Shown: positions 1 to 11,980, counted from the stretch's first letter. The stretch is DNA of 64,000 bases from Diphasiastrum complanatum (GCA_029204225.1 CM055101.1:1351844-1415843); one strand, 5' to 3'. Notes: generated by a model not told the origin, from the sequence alone. A program made the numbers and translations.

Positions 1-1
1 T

Positions 2-622
2 AGATTAAGCCAATTCATGCAAGATCCTAGCATAGAACATTGGAAACTAGGAAAGAGGATCTTGAGATACATCTCGGGAACAAAAGATTTTGGCATTGTT
101 TATAGAGGCTCATCACCTAACTTATTTGGTTTTTCAGATTCAGATTTTGCAGGAGACCTTATGGATAGAAAATCCATAAATGCACATGCTATTTTCATAG
201 GTGATGGAGCTATCTCATGGATGTCGAAGAAACAAGCAACTATATCACTTTCTTCTAGTGAGGCCGAGTACAAAGCTTTGACATCATGCACAAAGGAGAT
301 GGTGTGGATCAAGAGGATGATTATGGAGCTTCATTTGCTGGATTTTTCAGAGAGTCCAATCATCTTTTGTGACAACCTTTCAGCCCAAAGTCTAGCAAGC
401 AATCCGGTTTTCCATGCAAGGAGCAAACATATCGAGGTGGCTTACCATTTTGTGAGAGAACAAGTGTTGGCAAAAGAGATCAAGCTTGAACATGTCCCAT
501 CAAAGGAATGTGTGGCTGATATCTTTACCAAAGCATTGGGAAAGGACTTATTTTTCAAGCATAGAACAAGTCTTGGTGTACTTTCTAAATCTATGCTAAA
601 ACTAGTTGAAGAGGGAGTGTGA
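2..622 (+). pseudogene. Ty1/copia polyprotein, RT end plus RNase H (5' truncated by window)
   Basis: This is the C-terminal part of a copia Pol polyprotein. The frame is open from base 2 to the TGA at 620-622. The first residues (HWKLGKRILRYISGT) match the end of copia reverse transcriptase. RNase H follows, with its acidic residues visible in FSDSDFAGD, SSSEAEY and FCDN, and the tail motif ADIFTKAL. RNase H removes RNA from the RNA-DNA hybrid during reverse transcription in cytoplasmic particles. The frame has no stops or frameshifts, so this may be a young element whose 5' part lies outside the window. The polypurine tract and LTR follow directly, which confirms the orientation. Confidence 0.93.
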
Positions 623-1270
623 AAAATTGTCAACTAGTAGTATTTTCCTAACTTGAGATTTTGTAGGCCTATGGCCAAAAAAAAGTTAGAGATAGGTTCA
701 TACATGTATGTAGAGGCCCAAAGTATGTGTACACTACTTTTGAGGTCACATTAATTAGAGGAGGTCGAGTGTGGAGCTCTTCTATTGGCTCATAATTTGG
801 TGCATTCCTATTTGACCAAATTTCTAGGTATATGGGTGAATCCTATTGGACCCCAATTTTAGCCTATCATAAGACAAGTGGCCAAGAGGCACTATGGCTG
901 CTATAAATAGCCATCTCCACGAGTATGTACACATCTCATTTTCATTCTATTGAATGAATGTTATGCTCTTTGAAGGTCCATCTTCTTCTCTCTCACTTTT
1001 TTGTTCATATCTTGCATTCTAGCCACTAGAATTGTGATTTCTTTGTTGCTATGGCTTCACACGTGTGAAATGCAGGTTGTAGGCTCTGAAGTACGGACAG
1101 GGACAGCAAGTTTCTGTTTGTGGAAGCTTATGATCAGATTTTGATGTTTAGTTGATGTTTAGTATGCTTAACATCACAATTTCTATCATTTTTTCAATCT
1201 AGATGTGCATAACTTCCATGGCCAAGATCTTTATGAAACTTTAGCATCTTTTGGATCTGAGTTTTTCACA
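618..1270 (+). repeat. Copia 3' LTR (family A, 653 bp)
   Basis: The LTR starts TGTGAAAAATTG straight after the purine-rich tract at about 608-617 and ends with TTTTTCACA, giving an inverted TGTGAAAA/TTTTCACA end pair. A TATA-like TATAAATAG lies at 902-910. A second copy of the same family is at 17680-18311 with the same start, TATA context and end, which fixes both boundaries. The stop codon of the RNase H frame overlaps the first bases of the LTR. Confidence 0.9.
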
Positions 1271-2340
1271 ACAAGTGTCTCTTCTCGCTTCATCCGGAGG
1301 TGTTGGTCTTTCTTGCACAGCTTCTATTGCTCCAGCTGCTTTTATGGGAAGTTGGGCCCTTGTTGCCTTTGCACTTATCTCTCAGTTTCAGCAGGACAAC
1401 AAGCCCATTCTTCTTGATTCAGTAGCTCATGTGGAAACATGCATTCTTCCTTTCCAACAACATCGTCGTGCGGCCAAGGATCTCATTCCTCCACCTGTGC
1501 GAGCATCTTTGCCTCCCTTTGAGTCTTTGCTTAGCCATCAGCTTCTCAGTGATTCACCTTCCGATGAGGGCTTGCCTTTTGTCTTGTGCAGGCCCGGGTG
1601 CTGGTGCTTGGCTTGTTGCACGCCCTGTTGTTCCACACTTGTGCCTTTCTTCAGAGTTGTTTCTCACCGCTCTTTGGGTTAGGTTGGGTCTCCCTCATCC
1701 AGTGCTGGCAGGTTTGACAAAATATTCCTGTGGTCACCATGTTGATTCTATTGGCACTCATCTTATGCATTGCCCTTCTGGCGGAGAGCGCACTACGACT
1801 CATGATTCCATTCGTGATGTATTGGCATCTATTGCTCATGAGTGCGGCTTTCATGTTGTTCGGGAGCAGACCCATATCTTGTCTGTGTCTGATTCACAGT
1901 CGTCTCGGCGTCGAGTTTATTTTGTTCTTTTGCACGAGGAGATTCGCACGCTTGGGGATGTTGTTGTTGCTGATCCTTCGCGGCCTGACCTCCTTCATCG
2001 TGCTTCAACTACTCAGGGTGCCGCTGCTTCTCATGCAGCTCTAGATAAAGAGCGAGATTATTCACATCACACTTTATTCCTTTTGCCTTGGAAACATATG
2101 GGTGCCTGCATAAGAAATTCGATGATTTTCTATCATCCTGTGCAGGTTTTGCAACGAAACTCCAAGGTCGTGGTGCCTCACCTTTATCTATCATTACGAC
2201 TTATTATCGTCAATGAGTTTCGATGACTTTACAGCGCACTCAGGCACTTGCAATACTTCGACGTGGCATAGTTGCAGGAACGGCTGCTTCACAGCTTCCT
2301 GCACTACCTAAACTTCCAACTGTCTTAACTAGCGACTTAC
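1271..2340 (+). pseudogene. RLE-type non-LTR retrotransposon (LINE) 3' fragment
   Basis: This is the C-terminal part of a LINE reverse transcriptase with a restriction-like endonuclease (RLE). The match runs through three frames. The first (about 1275-1590) carries the RT tail GGVGL...APAAFMGSW. The second (about 1590-2060) carries the zinc-binding C-x-H-x7-H-x3-C motif near 1729 and the endonuclease segment LGDVVVADPSRPDL. The third (about 2075-2300) carries the tail FLPFALETYGC. At least two frameshifts and a TGA near 2211 make it inactive. The family nicks DNA with the RLE and primes cDNA at the target. Its 5' limit coincides exactly with the end of the copia LTR, so the LTR element probably inserted into the LINE, or the two were joined by deletion. 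Family recognition is from motifs only. Confidence 0.72.
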
Positions 2341-2684
2341 ACCAAGTAGTAGGCTTTATGTAGATACTCTGCGGGATTGTTGCTTTGTTATACTTGTACA
2401 GTATCTCAATTCGCCTTATGGCCTTTACGCTTTCTACATGCATTCCTTTGTACTCTGATGGGTTTTCCCATCTTTTATTAGAAAAGCCAGGAAGTTACCG
2501 TATGGCGATTTGTGTGTGAGAGAGAGAGAGGAAGAGAGAGAGAGTGTGAGGGACGGAGAGAGCGAGGATTTGTGTGTGTGCACGCATGTACGAGACATGG
2601 TGTGCGTGTGTGAGTTTAGAATTTAGGGTGCTTGGGTTTAGGATTTAGAGTTTAGTGTGGGAGAGAGATATTAGATTTGCGTGC

Positions 2685-2688
<4 letters not shown>
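2341..2688. other. Intergenic spacer with GA-rich tract
   Basis: No gene is seen. A GA-rich microsatellite occupies about 2517-2562 and short TTTAGG-like motifs lie near 2620-2655. It separates the LINE remnant from the hAT transposase. Confidence 0.6.

Positions 2689-2766
<78 letters not shown>
2689..2766. repeat. Compound (TG)n(GA)n microsatellite
   Basis: About 23 TG/GT dinucleotides (2689-2734) are followed by about 16 GA dinucleotides (2735-2766), immediately upstream of the first hAT ATG. Apparent proteins across it are low-complexity artefacts. Confidence 0.95.
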
Positions 2767-2768
<2 letters not shown>

Positions 2769-5700
2769 TGGTCGCTCGTCCCATTTGGAATGAGGTGGAG
2801 TTGATGCCCGACAAAAAGTGGCTTTGCCCTTTTTGTCAAAAGCAGTTCACAGTGAACACCTCTCGGGTTCGAGCACATTTGGGGGGATTGTGAGTCCGAC
2901 TCACGAGGGGACGCTACGGGATCGGCATTTGTATGGTCATCCCCGCTGCGGAGAGGGCTCGCATTCTCGAGACATATTCTGAGCCAGTTGCTGAGCCCGA
3001 CAAGCCGTCCATAGATGCCACAGACTCTGTTTCCATTGGTGCACCCACTGCCATCGACCCTGCCACTGGTACACCCAGTGCCCCCGCCCCCACCCCCACC
3101 GTCGCATTGGCACCCGCCACCGCCACCGCCTCCGCCTCCGCCATAGCCACCGCCTTCGCCTCTGCCACAACCACCTGTACCCCCTCCGCTAGTACTCCCC
3201 ATGGATCAACAGCCTCCACTGCTGCACGTACGCATGTGCCATCACCGTCAGATCTGCACGGCCCATCCACATCCTTTGCTTTCGCACTTGCACCTATGCC
3301 ACCACCTCCAGATTTGCATCGTCCATTCACATCCTCCCAGCCATCCACATCCCGAGGCACCAGACAGATGTCCATGCCGGGATCTTTCAGAGAGAGGCAG
3401 CACAGAGAGGCCACCAAGACCATAGCAGAGATGTTCTATGACCCGAACTTCCCCTTTATCATGGCATCATCCCGCATCTTACGAGAGGCTATCTCGAAAG
3501 TTGTAGTTTGCGGGCCCGGCTACACACCACCCACTGCCGACGCACTACGCGGCCCTTTGCTCCAAGACCGGGTTGCATCAGTCAAAGAGAGACTGGCCGC
3601 ACTACATGAGGCTTGGGATAGATACGGCTATTCCATCATGGCTGATGGGTGGACTGATCATCGCAGATGTCCACTCATCAATGTGATTGTTTCTAGTTGT
3701 TACGGTTCCATGTTCTTGCCCAGCATCGACGCCTCCGAGGCAGGGAGAGTACATTTACGGCAACATTCGCGTAGCGATAGAGGAGGTCGGGCCACAGCGC
3801 GTTGTCCAGGTATAATCTTCTTTCATTATTGCTTGGTGATTTACTACTTAATGTTGATACAATAGTTTTGCGTAGTTTTCGATTGATTGCAATGTGTTTC
3901 CAAGCTGTGAATTGATCGTGTGAACGTATCGCAAAAGGTTGTGATGGACAATGCGTCCAACTGCCACAATACGGGGGAGCTTCTTATGGCAGACTACCCC
4001 TCCATTGTGTGGACTCCATGTGCCGCACACTCACTGGACCTCCTCCTGCATTCCATCGGGCACCTGCCTTGGGTCACTGAGATTCTCACGAGGGCACTTG
4101 TGGTTGTGGACTTCGTTACACGCAAGAGCCGATGACTGCCCTTTTCCGCACATTCAGCAGGCAAGCTGTTACTTATTTTTTGGCTCGTTCAAGATGCTTC
4201 TTTTTTTTTGTTCGTTTCATGTGTGTCTCTCATTCCGTTTGTCAATGCAGGCTCGACTTGAAGAAGCCCGCTCACACCTGCTTCGCCCAGTTCATCATGC
4301 TTGAGCGGCTACACAAGCTCAAGGGTGATTTGTGGCACATGGCTACTTCTGCAGAGTTCACTGCCACGGACCTGTCCACGACCCCAGAGGGCTTGGCCTT
4401 CCACAACATCATATTCATGGAGCCTTTCTGGGTGGATATGCAGCAACTGATGGACGTCATCGCCCCATCTACTCTATTTAGAGGCTCGTTGATCGCGAGG
4501 GGTCCACGATGGGCCTCATTTACGAGTTCATGGACTGCACATGCGAGTCTCTCCAGCGTTCTGAGCTGGACCCTGCCAGGTATAACTTTTTTTCATCTCA
4601 CCGTCCTTACTTTCATTTCGCACTCTGTTTCGTCTTGCTGCCGCAACACGATGATATGTAATTGTTGCTTATACGTGGTTTGGTCCACAGGTTGGTCCAC
4701 GTGGTTCAGGCACTTGTGGCAGTGACGATGGGACAAGTTTCACCGGCCCATTCATAGTGTGGCCCACATACTGCATCTGCTGTTTTAGAGTGAGAGGCAG
4801 TACGACGATGCAGAGCTGTGTGCGAACTAGTTCTCATACATTCGCCTCCTCAGCAGCGACACTGTTATCCGTAGCAGGCTCGAGGAGCAGAGGCTCAGTT
4901 ACAGGTAAACTCTTGCTCTGTCTTACGTCGTCGTTCATTCAATTTCCCTGCGCGGGCTCAAGTGTACTCAAGCATATCGCTGCTCAACTGCAAGCACTCT
5001 CTAGGGCTGTTCGACAAGGACCTTGCACATGTTCAAGAGGACAGGCTCTTGCTTGTATCATGGTGGGAGAGCTACGACGCTGGGCTGCCAGACCTGAGGA
5101 CGCTCACGCTCCGAGTCCTTTCACAGGTATGTTGTCTAATCTCATTCATCCAACCAGTTTTCGCATTTTCTTTACAAGGTCAGTACTCACTCGAGTTGTT
5201 GCCAATTAGTGCAGGACTGTTATGCTTGTGTGTGCGAGTGGAACTGGTCAGTGTTCAGCCTTGTTCACACGAACAGGCGGAACTGTCTAATGATGGAGCG
5301 ATGCAATGACTTGGTGTACTGCAACGCCAACACCAGGGTGGTTCGACGCATCACGGAGAGCATGAGGGCAGGAGGTGCACGCGCTCTACTGCTGTAGGTA
5401 TATTTCGTTGCTCTATCGTTTTGCTTTCATATTGGTTTAAGACATTCAGATTAATGCCCTCACGATTGCTTCGGCTATTCTCATGAATGATTGACTTGTG
5501 CAGGTCAATCTCGATGAGTGCTTGGTTGCAGCGGCCCATCATGAGCCAGAGCCAGAGGTTGATCCAGATAATGTCGCTTGGCGTGCTCTGCGGGGTGATC
5601 CCGAGGATGGTGTCGATGCCGATGAGAACACCCCCCTCCCTACTGACGTTCCATTGTCCTCGTCCTCTGATGAGCCCACATATGATTCAGATGAGACGGT

Positions 5701-5815
5701 CGACCTTGCAGGGGATTGTCCACGTGCCCCACCCAGTACTCCCGCTTCATGCCCCCTTTCAAACGATGGCTGGTCAGAGTTTGCAAGGGAGACAAAGGCT
5801 GCTGCCCAAAGATAG
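2769..5815 (+). pseudogene. hAT-family transposase with introns, decayed
   Basis: The cut-and-paste hAT transposase can be read across about seven exons. In order: BED zinc finger (WLCPFCQKQF, from 2805), an alanine/proline/threonine-rich linker, the DUF659 catalytic part (YSIMADGWTDHRRCPLI, about 3630-3685), VVMDNASN and WTPCAAHSLDLL after intron 1, and the C-terminal dimerisation segment (PDLRTLTLRVLSQ, WNWSVFSLVHTNRRN, NDLVYCNANTR). Probable introns are 3810-3937, 4161-4250 (GC-AG), 4580-4690, about 4905-4962, 5127-5214 and 5398-5503. Defects are frameshifts near 2890 and 3745, stops around 4725-4790, and a TAG at 5395-5397 where the intron 6 donor would expect CAG. The last exon (5504-5815) is acidic. 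I did not find convincing terminal inverted repeats. Confidence 0.85.
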
Positions 5816-6130
5816 ATAGAGAGAGAGAGAGAGAGACCATCACATATGCATCTCTCTCATAACATATGCATCATGTTTAACCATTTAGCATAACACCCTA
5901 AACCCTAAACCCTAATAAATGGCACAGTTAACATAACACCCTAAACCCTAACAAATCATCCTAAACCCACAACCCCACAACCATAACCATCAAAACAAGC
6001 CACAACCATAATCATCATAACCACATCCATAAACATCATCAACCCCACCCCACATCCTCATTGTGTCGTAGTCATTGCACCATAGGTATGTGCAGATTCA
6101 ACATCAAAGCATCACTTGTGTAGCATGCAC
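5816..6130. repeat. Interstitial CCCTAAA telomere-like repeats and GA tract
   Basis: A GA tract (5817-5835) is followed by several CCCTAAA or close variants (about 5890-5970), then CCACAACC-rich sequence to about 6060. This is the plant telomere motif on the C-rich strand, but the blocks are short and interrupted, so it is an interstitial tract and not a chromosome end. Confidence 0.8.
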
Positions 6131-6149
6131 TTAAACCTGCGTAGAATGT

Positions 6150-6945
6150 AATAATGGTCTAGGAATACAATCCACAGGTTCGTAAAGTGGGTACAAGTCC
6201 AAGGGACCGAGCCTGGTTTGATTCGGGTATCGTCCGGTTATAATGCTCGTTCGATGGGACATAAACGCAATTAGGTCAATCGAAATGGACAAGTTTTGCA
6301 GCTTTCCGTCCGACGGTCCCGTTTCTTCAAACGAGATCCGTTTCAGGTGCCGTCTGTTTCGGCCAGTGGACAACCTTGATAGGAGTCTGTTGGAACAGAG
6401 AAGACAAGGAAAGGACCGACGAAAAACCCATAACTTTTGTCCAAAGTTTGACGTGTAATAGGGCTTCAAGGACACGTCGCGAGGGATGGGACCAGAACAC
6501 ATTTGGAATCGACAAAATGGCCAAGGAATACAGTCCACGGATTTGTGATCCCGATACGAACTCAAAGGACCGAGCCTGGCTCGATTCGGGCGGCGTTCGG
6601 TCAAAATGGCCCTTCGACGGGACAAAAACACAATTAAGTCAAGCGAAATGGACTAGTTTTGCAACTCTTTGTTCGACGTCCCCGTTTCTCCAAACGGGAT
6701 TTGTTGCAGGTGTCGTCTATTTCAACCAACGAACAACCTCTATTGGAATCCGTGGGAGCAGACGGGACGAGGACTAGATGGATCCGTTTCAGGTGTCGTC
6801 TGTTTCGGCCAGTGGACAACCTCTATAGGAACCTGTGGGAATAGACAGGACGAGGAAACGACCGATGGTCAGCCCACAACGTCCGTCCGAAGTTTGACCT
6901 TAAATAGGGCTCTAGGGACACTTTGTCCAGTTGGGACCTGAAAAC
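6150..6945. repeat. Tandem repeat, two units of about 370-420 bp with an internal third partial copy
   Basis: Unit A (about 6150-6515) and unit B (about 6516-6940) share AGGGACCGAGCCTGG near 6200 and 6570, and GTTTCAGGTG(C/T)CGTCTGTTTCGG near 6340 and 6787. A further partial copy of the 75-bp segment lies inside unit B near 6700. GC content is higher than in neighbouring DNA. Open frames across it on both strands mirror the repeats and show no known domain. It could be a satellite or a tandemly repeated LTR region. Confidence 0.75.
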
Positions 6946-7018
6946 TGGGAGATGTTTTGGAGCCCCCGTGTTGGTACACAAAATTTCGACCGCGTGTTGT
7001 AGCGTGTTGAAGTAGTGC

Positions 7019-7340
7019 CATAAGTAATTAGTAAGTTGTTGAAGTTCATTCGGGGAGAAACCGATCTCATCAACCGAGACATAGTGGTGTGTAGGTCTTG
7101 TGGTTTTCTGTAGTGAATGACACAATTTTGCATAGGTAATTAGTAAGTTGTTGAAGTTCATCCGAGGGGAAACTGATCTCATTATATAAGACATAGTAGT
7201 GTGTAGGTCTTGTAATTTCCTGTCTTGAGAGCTTGTCACTCTTCTGGTGAGCATTGATTTCCCCCAGAGACTTCTGTTCTTGAGAGCTTGTCACTCTTCT
7301 GGTGAGCGTTCACCTCTCCCAAATCCTCTGGTGAGCATTC
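7019..7340. repeat. Two adjacent short tandem repeats (about 115 bp and about 60 bp units)
   Basis: The segment from TAATTAGTAAGTTGTTGAAG (7025) to GTGTGTAGGTCTTGT repeats once with a spacing of about 115 bp (second copy from 7138). Directly after it, CTTGAGAGCTTGTCACTCTTC occurs at about 7223 and 7275, and TCTGGTGAGC occurs three or more times to 7340. No coding signal is seen. Confidence 0.8.
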
Positions 7341-7439
7341 ACTGATGCACCCTAAACCCTAAATCAGTAATATGTTTGCCATACAAACCATCATCTTCAC
7401 TAAAAACCACTATCAGATCTTTCTTTGCCACTTCTTTGG

Positions 7440-7845
7440 AGCTTAGTTTTCAATAAAGGTTCATAATAATTTATGAACTGCTCATTCATAGAGAGAGTAA
7501 ATTATTCACATCAATAAACTGAGAATAGACTAACTCACTAACTTCACTTCATTCCCTTTCAAAGAAATATGCAAGCACAAATGCTCTTTATAGCCTCGTA
7601 GCTGTTCTAAATATGAAATAACCTTCTTAACTTTCATAACCGCTTTTGACAAGGGTCAGATAACATGTAGACTCTAGGTCAAAATGAAGATCGACCAGGG
7701 ATCGATTTGATCTTTGACGCTATATTGGAATATACTTAATCAATTATAAGCTCATTCCTTATAAAACAACAAATAAACTATCATAAGAAATAACTATTTT
7801 GCATTATGTAGATAAAAAATAAGAGGCAACTAGATCAAGCTAGAA
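7440..7845 (-). repeat. Copia-type LTR fragment (family K)
   Basis: This stretch aligns by eye with 57300-57645 (same orientation) and, as reverse complement, with 63340-63500. In the sense orientation of the family a TATATAAAGAG box is visible in the copy near 63380. The left end is joined to AT-rich DNA and the right end abuts a gypsy integrase remnant at about 7845. Confidence 0.7.
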
Positions 7846-9300
7846 ACCAAATGGTTTCTCAACTGGTAACGACGAACGTCAACCACCTTTTATGGCATGT
7901 TAGACACAAAGATAGCCAGGTCCTCCAACTCAACCAGTTCACCTTCCGAAATTAGAGAATCTTTTCGACTAAGTCGCTCTTTCAAATGACTTATATGGAA
8001 AACATGATAAATCTCATCCCCAATCACAAGATCTAGTTGATAAGCAACTAAGTCGATTGAATCTAGGTTTTGACCTTAATTTTCTGCGGTGAGCGACCAT
8101 AGTTGGCATAAAATTGAGCTCTATCATGAGTGGTTTTCATACTTTCTTTGGCCACTTGCAACATTTCTTGTGTATGTTGCAGCTTGCACCTTCAGACTTT
8201 TGAGCCTGATAGAAACTGGCAAATGCGGTTGAAAGCCATACATCAGCATAAAAGGACTGAATTCGGTGTCAGAATGCTTCGCATTATTGTGTTCAAACTT
8301 TTCCCAATCAACTTGTTGGTGGGAAACATCTGCTCTAAGCATATCTTCCAACATTTGGCTGATATAATCTATCTTCCCATCAGATTCTAGGTGATTTGAA
8401 GAGCTAAGACTAAGGGTTGTTTCAAGTTTATCAAATATTAACTACCAGAACTTGCTAGTGAATTTGGAGTCATGGTCACTAACAATATCATTCGGCAAGC
8501 CACAATCTGAACAACTTTTCAAGAAAAAGCTGGGCTAGTTTAGGTGCCTTGACAATTAATTTAGTGGATATGAATTGCACGATCGTGGTCACCCAAATCG
8601 CATCGTGACCAGTCCTGGTTTTAGGGAGTCCAATTATAAAATCCACATTTCTTGTTGGGAATTTCCAAAGGATGTAAATGACGCGTAATTTTGAGTCTTT
8701 TTCCTTAATTTTGCTCACATTTTCAATAACCTTGAACGTATGCCTCGACATGACCTTTTAACTTTGGCCAGAAGAAATTCTACCGAACAAGGTCAAGTGT
8801 CCTTTGTATGCCTGGGTGAACAACACAAGGGTTATCATGACACTGCTATAGGATTTGGGCTCGCCAATCCTCCCTCTCCGGTACACAAAATTTTGCCTTA
8901 CGAAAAAGTAGGCCATTCCTTGTGGAATAGTCTTAAGTATCTTGTCATTTTAGGATTGCTTGGAATCCTACCTCCCAAGGTCATCACTAGATCTATAATT
9001 TCATGTCAGAAGATCTAGCTAGATGCGACGAAACAAATCTATTGGCTCAACAAAGATTCCAAAGTGAAAGCTACAAATCAAATTGTATTTCAACAAAACA
9101 TAACTGATTAAATTTTCCAATCCAACTCAAGCCTTATGGCCGCGAAGGTCCTTGGAATCACATATATACTTAAGGGATTCGTGATCAGTCATCATTGTAA
9201 ATCTGGCACCATAAAGATAATGCCTCAAAATTTTTAATACATTAATGCTTGCAAAAATCTCCTTCTCATATGTAGAATATGTTAATAAATAGATCACAAA
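7845..9300 (-). pseudogene. Ty3/gypsy chromovirus RNase H-integrase remnant
   Basis: Reading right to left: RNase H residues (YEKEIFASINVLKILRHYL, then TDHESLKYI) at about 9270-9130; a degenerate zinc region; the integrase core with VDFIIGLPKTRTGHDAIWV (about 8645-8590) and KAPKLAQLFLEKLFRL; the region before EDMLRADVSHQQVDWEKF (about 8350-8295); then AKHSDTEFSPFMLMYGF. The integrase C-terminus VFHISHLKERL and the tail YQLRNHLV follow down to about 7850. Many stops and frameshifts break it. A second member of the family is at 60940-62340. Protease and RT are missing. The clade is inferred from the integrase C-terminal tail, which resembles chromodomain-bearing gypsy elements. Confidence 0.82.
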
Positions 9301-9835
9301 GATTCATTTATGCCCTTTGATCTCTGGAATAATTGGGAAGCACATCTGGCATCATTAACAATGTAGAAATCTTGCATCTACTACACGTAGAAGATGTAAA
9401 CTCAATAAGAGCTTGTCAAAATCACTTATGTAAGTTATTCTACTATTTCAATCCATACAACAACTGTATTATAATAGTACTCACACGTGGAAACTCATAT
9501 ACATAAGAAAAATAGCATTCTATACACAAAAATCCACTATATCATCACAAATATGCAAAATTAAATGGACACTTTTATGCCTGTTTATAGTAGTCTCTTG
9601 ACCTATTTGGATGATCTTGCCTTAGTTTATCAACTTATGAAAGTTTCTAGATGTCTTCGAAACCCTAGATGTAACATGACTATATTCAATGCATCTCTAC
9701 TAACATAGTAGGTCCAAATTTGATCTAATCCACCTATATACTTGCCAAAAATAATAGGTACACTATTTTTAGTCCTTATTGGCATAAAAAAATGTATTAG
9801 TTGAAAATTCAACTTGGAATCTAAATTGTCAAATT
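9301..9835. other. AT-rich spacer, no gene seen
   Basis: No domain, RNA gene or clear repeat is recognisable. It lies between the gypsy remnant and the next copia fragment and may contain eroded LTR or gag sequence. Confidence 0.5.
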
Positions 9836-11440
9836 AGACAACTTAATCCTTGGTGGATTGATAGTGGAGCAAGTTCATACATGACCTTTCACAAAGAGTA
9901 CTTCACTTCTTTGTTGGCATATGGAGATGACAAGAGGGTGATCTACACAACCAATGATGGTAAGTGTGCAATCAAAGGGATTGGCACAATTCCTATTTCT
10001 CTCTCTACAAATAGGAATGTTCATTTGGAGGATGTCTTGTTTATTCCATATATTACCAGAAATTTACTTAGTGTGAGCCAAATGCTAAGTAAAGGCCTCA
10101 AGGTGGAGTTTGATGGAGATGCTTGTTTGATCAAAAGGAAGGATGTCTTGGTTGGAAAAGGTAAAAGGCAAGGAAAGTTGTTCAAACTAGATGCTTGTGT
10201 TATTGCTAACCAAGTTGGATGTGTTGCAAGGGAGCAAATTTCTATTCAAAAGGTTTGGCACAAAAGGATGGGACACCTCAACTTCAAGTCATTGGAGGTA
10301 ATGGCAAAGAAGAAGGTTCTGATTGGTCTTCCAAGTTCCTTAAGTGATGTCAAGCATGTTTGTGAGTCTTGTGCTTTGTCTAAGTCACATAGACTACCTT
10401 ATACGTCTAGATCTATTTCTAAATCTACAAAGCCTTTTCAACTTGTACATTCGGATATTCATGGATTTACTACAATTAGAAATTGCGGAGCTAAGATGTA
10501 TGTAACATTCATTGATGATTTTAGTAGATGTTGTTGGGTATATCTCCTAAAGAGCAAGGATGAAGTGCATGATGTCTTTGTCAAGTTCAACAATGCAAGG
10601 GAGAACCAATTTTCCACAAAGATCAAGTGCTTGAGAGGTGACAATGGTGGTGAGTACATATCTAACAAGTTCAGGGCCTTTTGTGATGAGCATGGGATCA
10701 AGAGGGAGTATACAACATCAAGGACCCCACCACAATGGAGTGGCTGAAAGGAAGAATAGGACTTTATGTGAAAGTGCTAAAGCTATGAGGTTAAGTTCTA
10801 ATCTTGACGAACCATTTTGGGATCAAGCTTTTTTGTGTGTCAATTTCTTGTGCAATAGATGGCCGAGTGCTATTTTGGATGGAAGGACACCTTTTGAGAT
10901 GCTATTCAAGAGGAGGCCGAGTGTCGACTTTCTAAGAACCTTTGGATGCACATGCTATGTCAACATTACTCTTGATGATAGGACCAAGGAGGATCCATCT
11001 TCAAGAAGAGGTATTTTTGTTGGAAATAGTGAGGTGAGTAAAGCCTACAAGGTTTACATTCCTTCTACTAACAAAGTGATTGTTGGTAGAGATATCATTT
11101 TTGATGAGGGGAACATTCCAAAAGTTTCTTCAAGCATGATTGATGGTAGTGTGGATGGATCTAACATTCTTGATGTTGATAAGAAGGATCCTACTTTGGA
11201 TGGTGATGATGATGGACCTTCATCAAGTCAAAATCCAAGGAGAACATCAAGAGAAAGACAAGTACCTTCAAGGCTCACATATGATCAAAAGGGTAAGCAA
11301 GTAGTTTCTGAAAATTATGTTGCTTTCCTAACCTCTTTGGATGAGCCTACAAGTGTAGATCAAGCAAGGAAAGAAGATGAGTGGATCCAAGCAATGGATC
11401 TTGAGTATCAAGCTCTTATGAAGAATGTGATCAAGATCTC
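9836..11440 (+). pseudogene. Ty1/copia protease-integrase fragment
   Basis: The frame opens just before the retropepsin motif IDSGASS (about 9857). It passes through VLFIPYITRNLLSVSQ to the pre-integrase zinc region (VWHKRMGHLNFKSL, then HVCESCALSKSHRLPY) and the integrase core with its D-D-E residues: HSDIHG, LRGDNGGEY and NGVAERKN. One single-base loss at about 10727 shifts the frame from the segment ending in a TGA at 10747 to the one ending at 11444. The linker after integrase includes RRTSRERQVPSRL. RT and RNase H are absent because the sequence switches at about 11440 into an opposite-strand gag. Apart from one frameshift it is well preserved. Confidence 0.92.
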
Positions 11441-11980
11441 TTGAAGATCCAACAAACTTGGCAAAGTCTTTTGAATAGCAATACTTTGAACAATGTTAGC
11501 ATGAGCATCCAACAAGCCATTAAGAATTACTTGAATAAGCTCTCCTTCCTTAATGCTTTCATCAATGCAAGCCAACTCATCATTCGATGCTTTCATTCTC
11601 AAAACAAAAGTACTTGGACTTTCTTCATTCTTTTTCAAACAAGAAAAGATTTGCCTTCTTAGAGTCAACACTCTAGAAGTAGACTTGGATTCATAAAGCT
11701 TCTTCAATACATTCCAAGCTTCCAAAGATGATGTGCACTTACCAACTTCCTTGAGAAGTTCATTGGTAACATTCATCTTTATCATGTGTAGAGCCTTCTT
11801 AGCCCTCTTGTCATACCTCATTTGATCTTGTTGTGTTGTTGGTCTCTCCTCCAAACCTACAACAATATCTAAAACATCATTCATCTCAAGAAGTGACTCC
11901 ATCCTTACTTTCCACAATGAATAGTTACTTGAGGTAAGCGTATCATTGGCTTCCAACATGACTCCGATCAAAGTTGCCAT
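11440..11980 (-). CDS. Ty1/copia Gag fragment (UBN2-type)
   Basis: This is an open minus-strand frame starting at the ATG at 11980. The N-terminus (MATLIGVMLEANDTLTSSNY, then SLWKVRMESLLE) is typical of plant copia Gag, which forms the virus-like particle. The middle (EAWNVLKKLYESKS) and the segment FVLRMKASNDELA also match. The true homology ends near 11440, where the plus-strand copia integrase fragment begins, so zinc knuckle and Pol are missing. Upstream on the same strand are a leader, a primer-binding site (12569-12580) and an LTR, so this is the authentic 5' part of a minus-strand element. A related gag fragment lies at 59455-59990. Confidence 0.88.

Noticed and set aside
2645-3202. 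Glycine-rich minus-strand frame
   Set aside because: It is the complement of the alanine/proline-rich hAT linker plus GT/GA microsatellites; composition explains it.
2914-3423. Alanine/valine-rich minus-strand frame of 169 codons
   Set aside because: It is antisense to the hAT exon and follows its codon periodicity; no domain.
5890-5970. Telomere
   Set aside because: CCCTAAA copies are few, interrupted and flanked by transposon DNA, so this is an interstitial tract.
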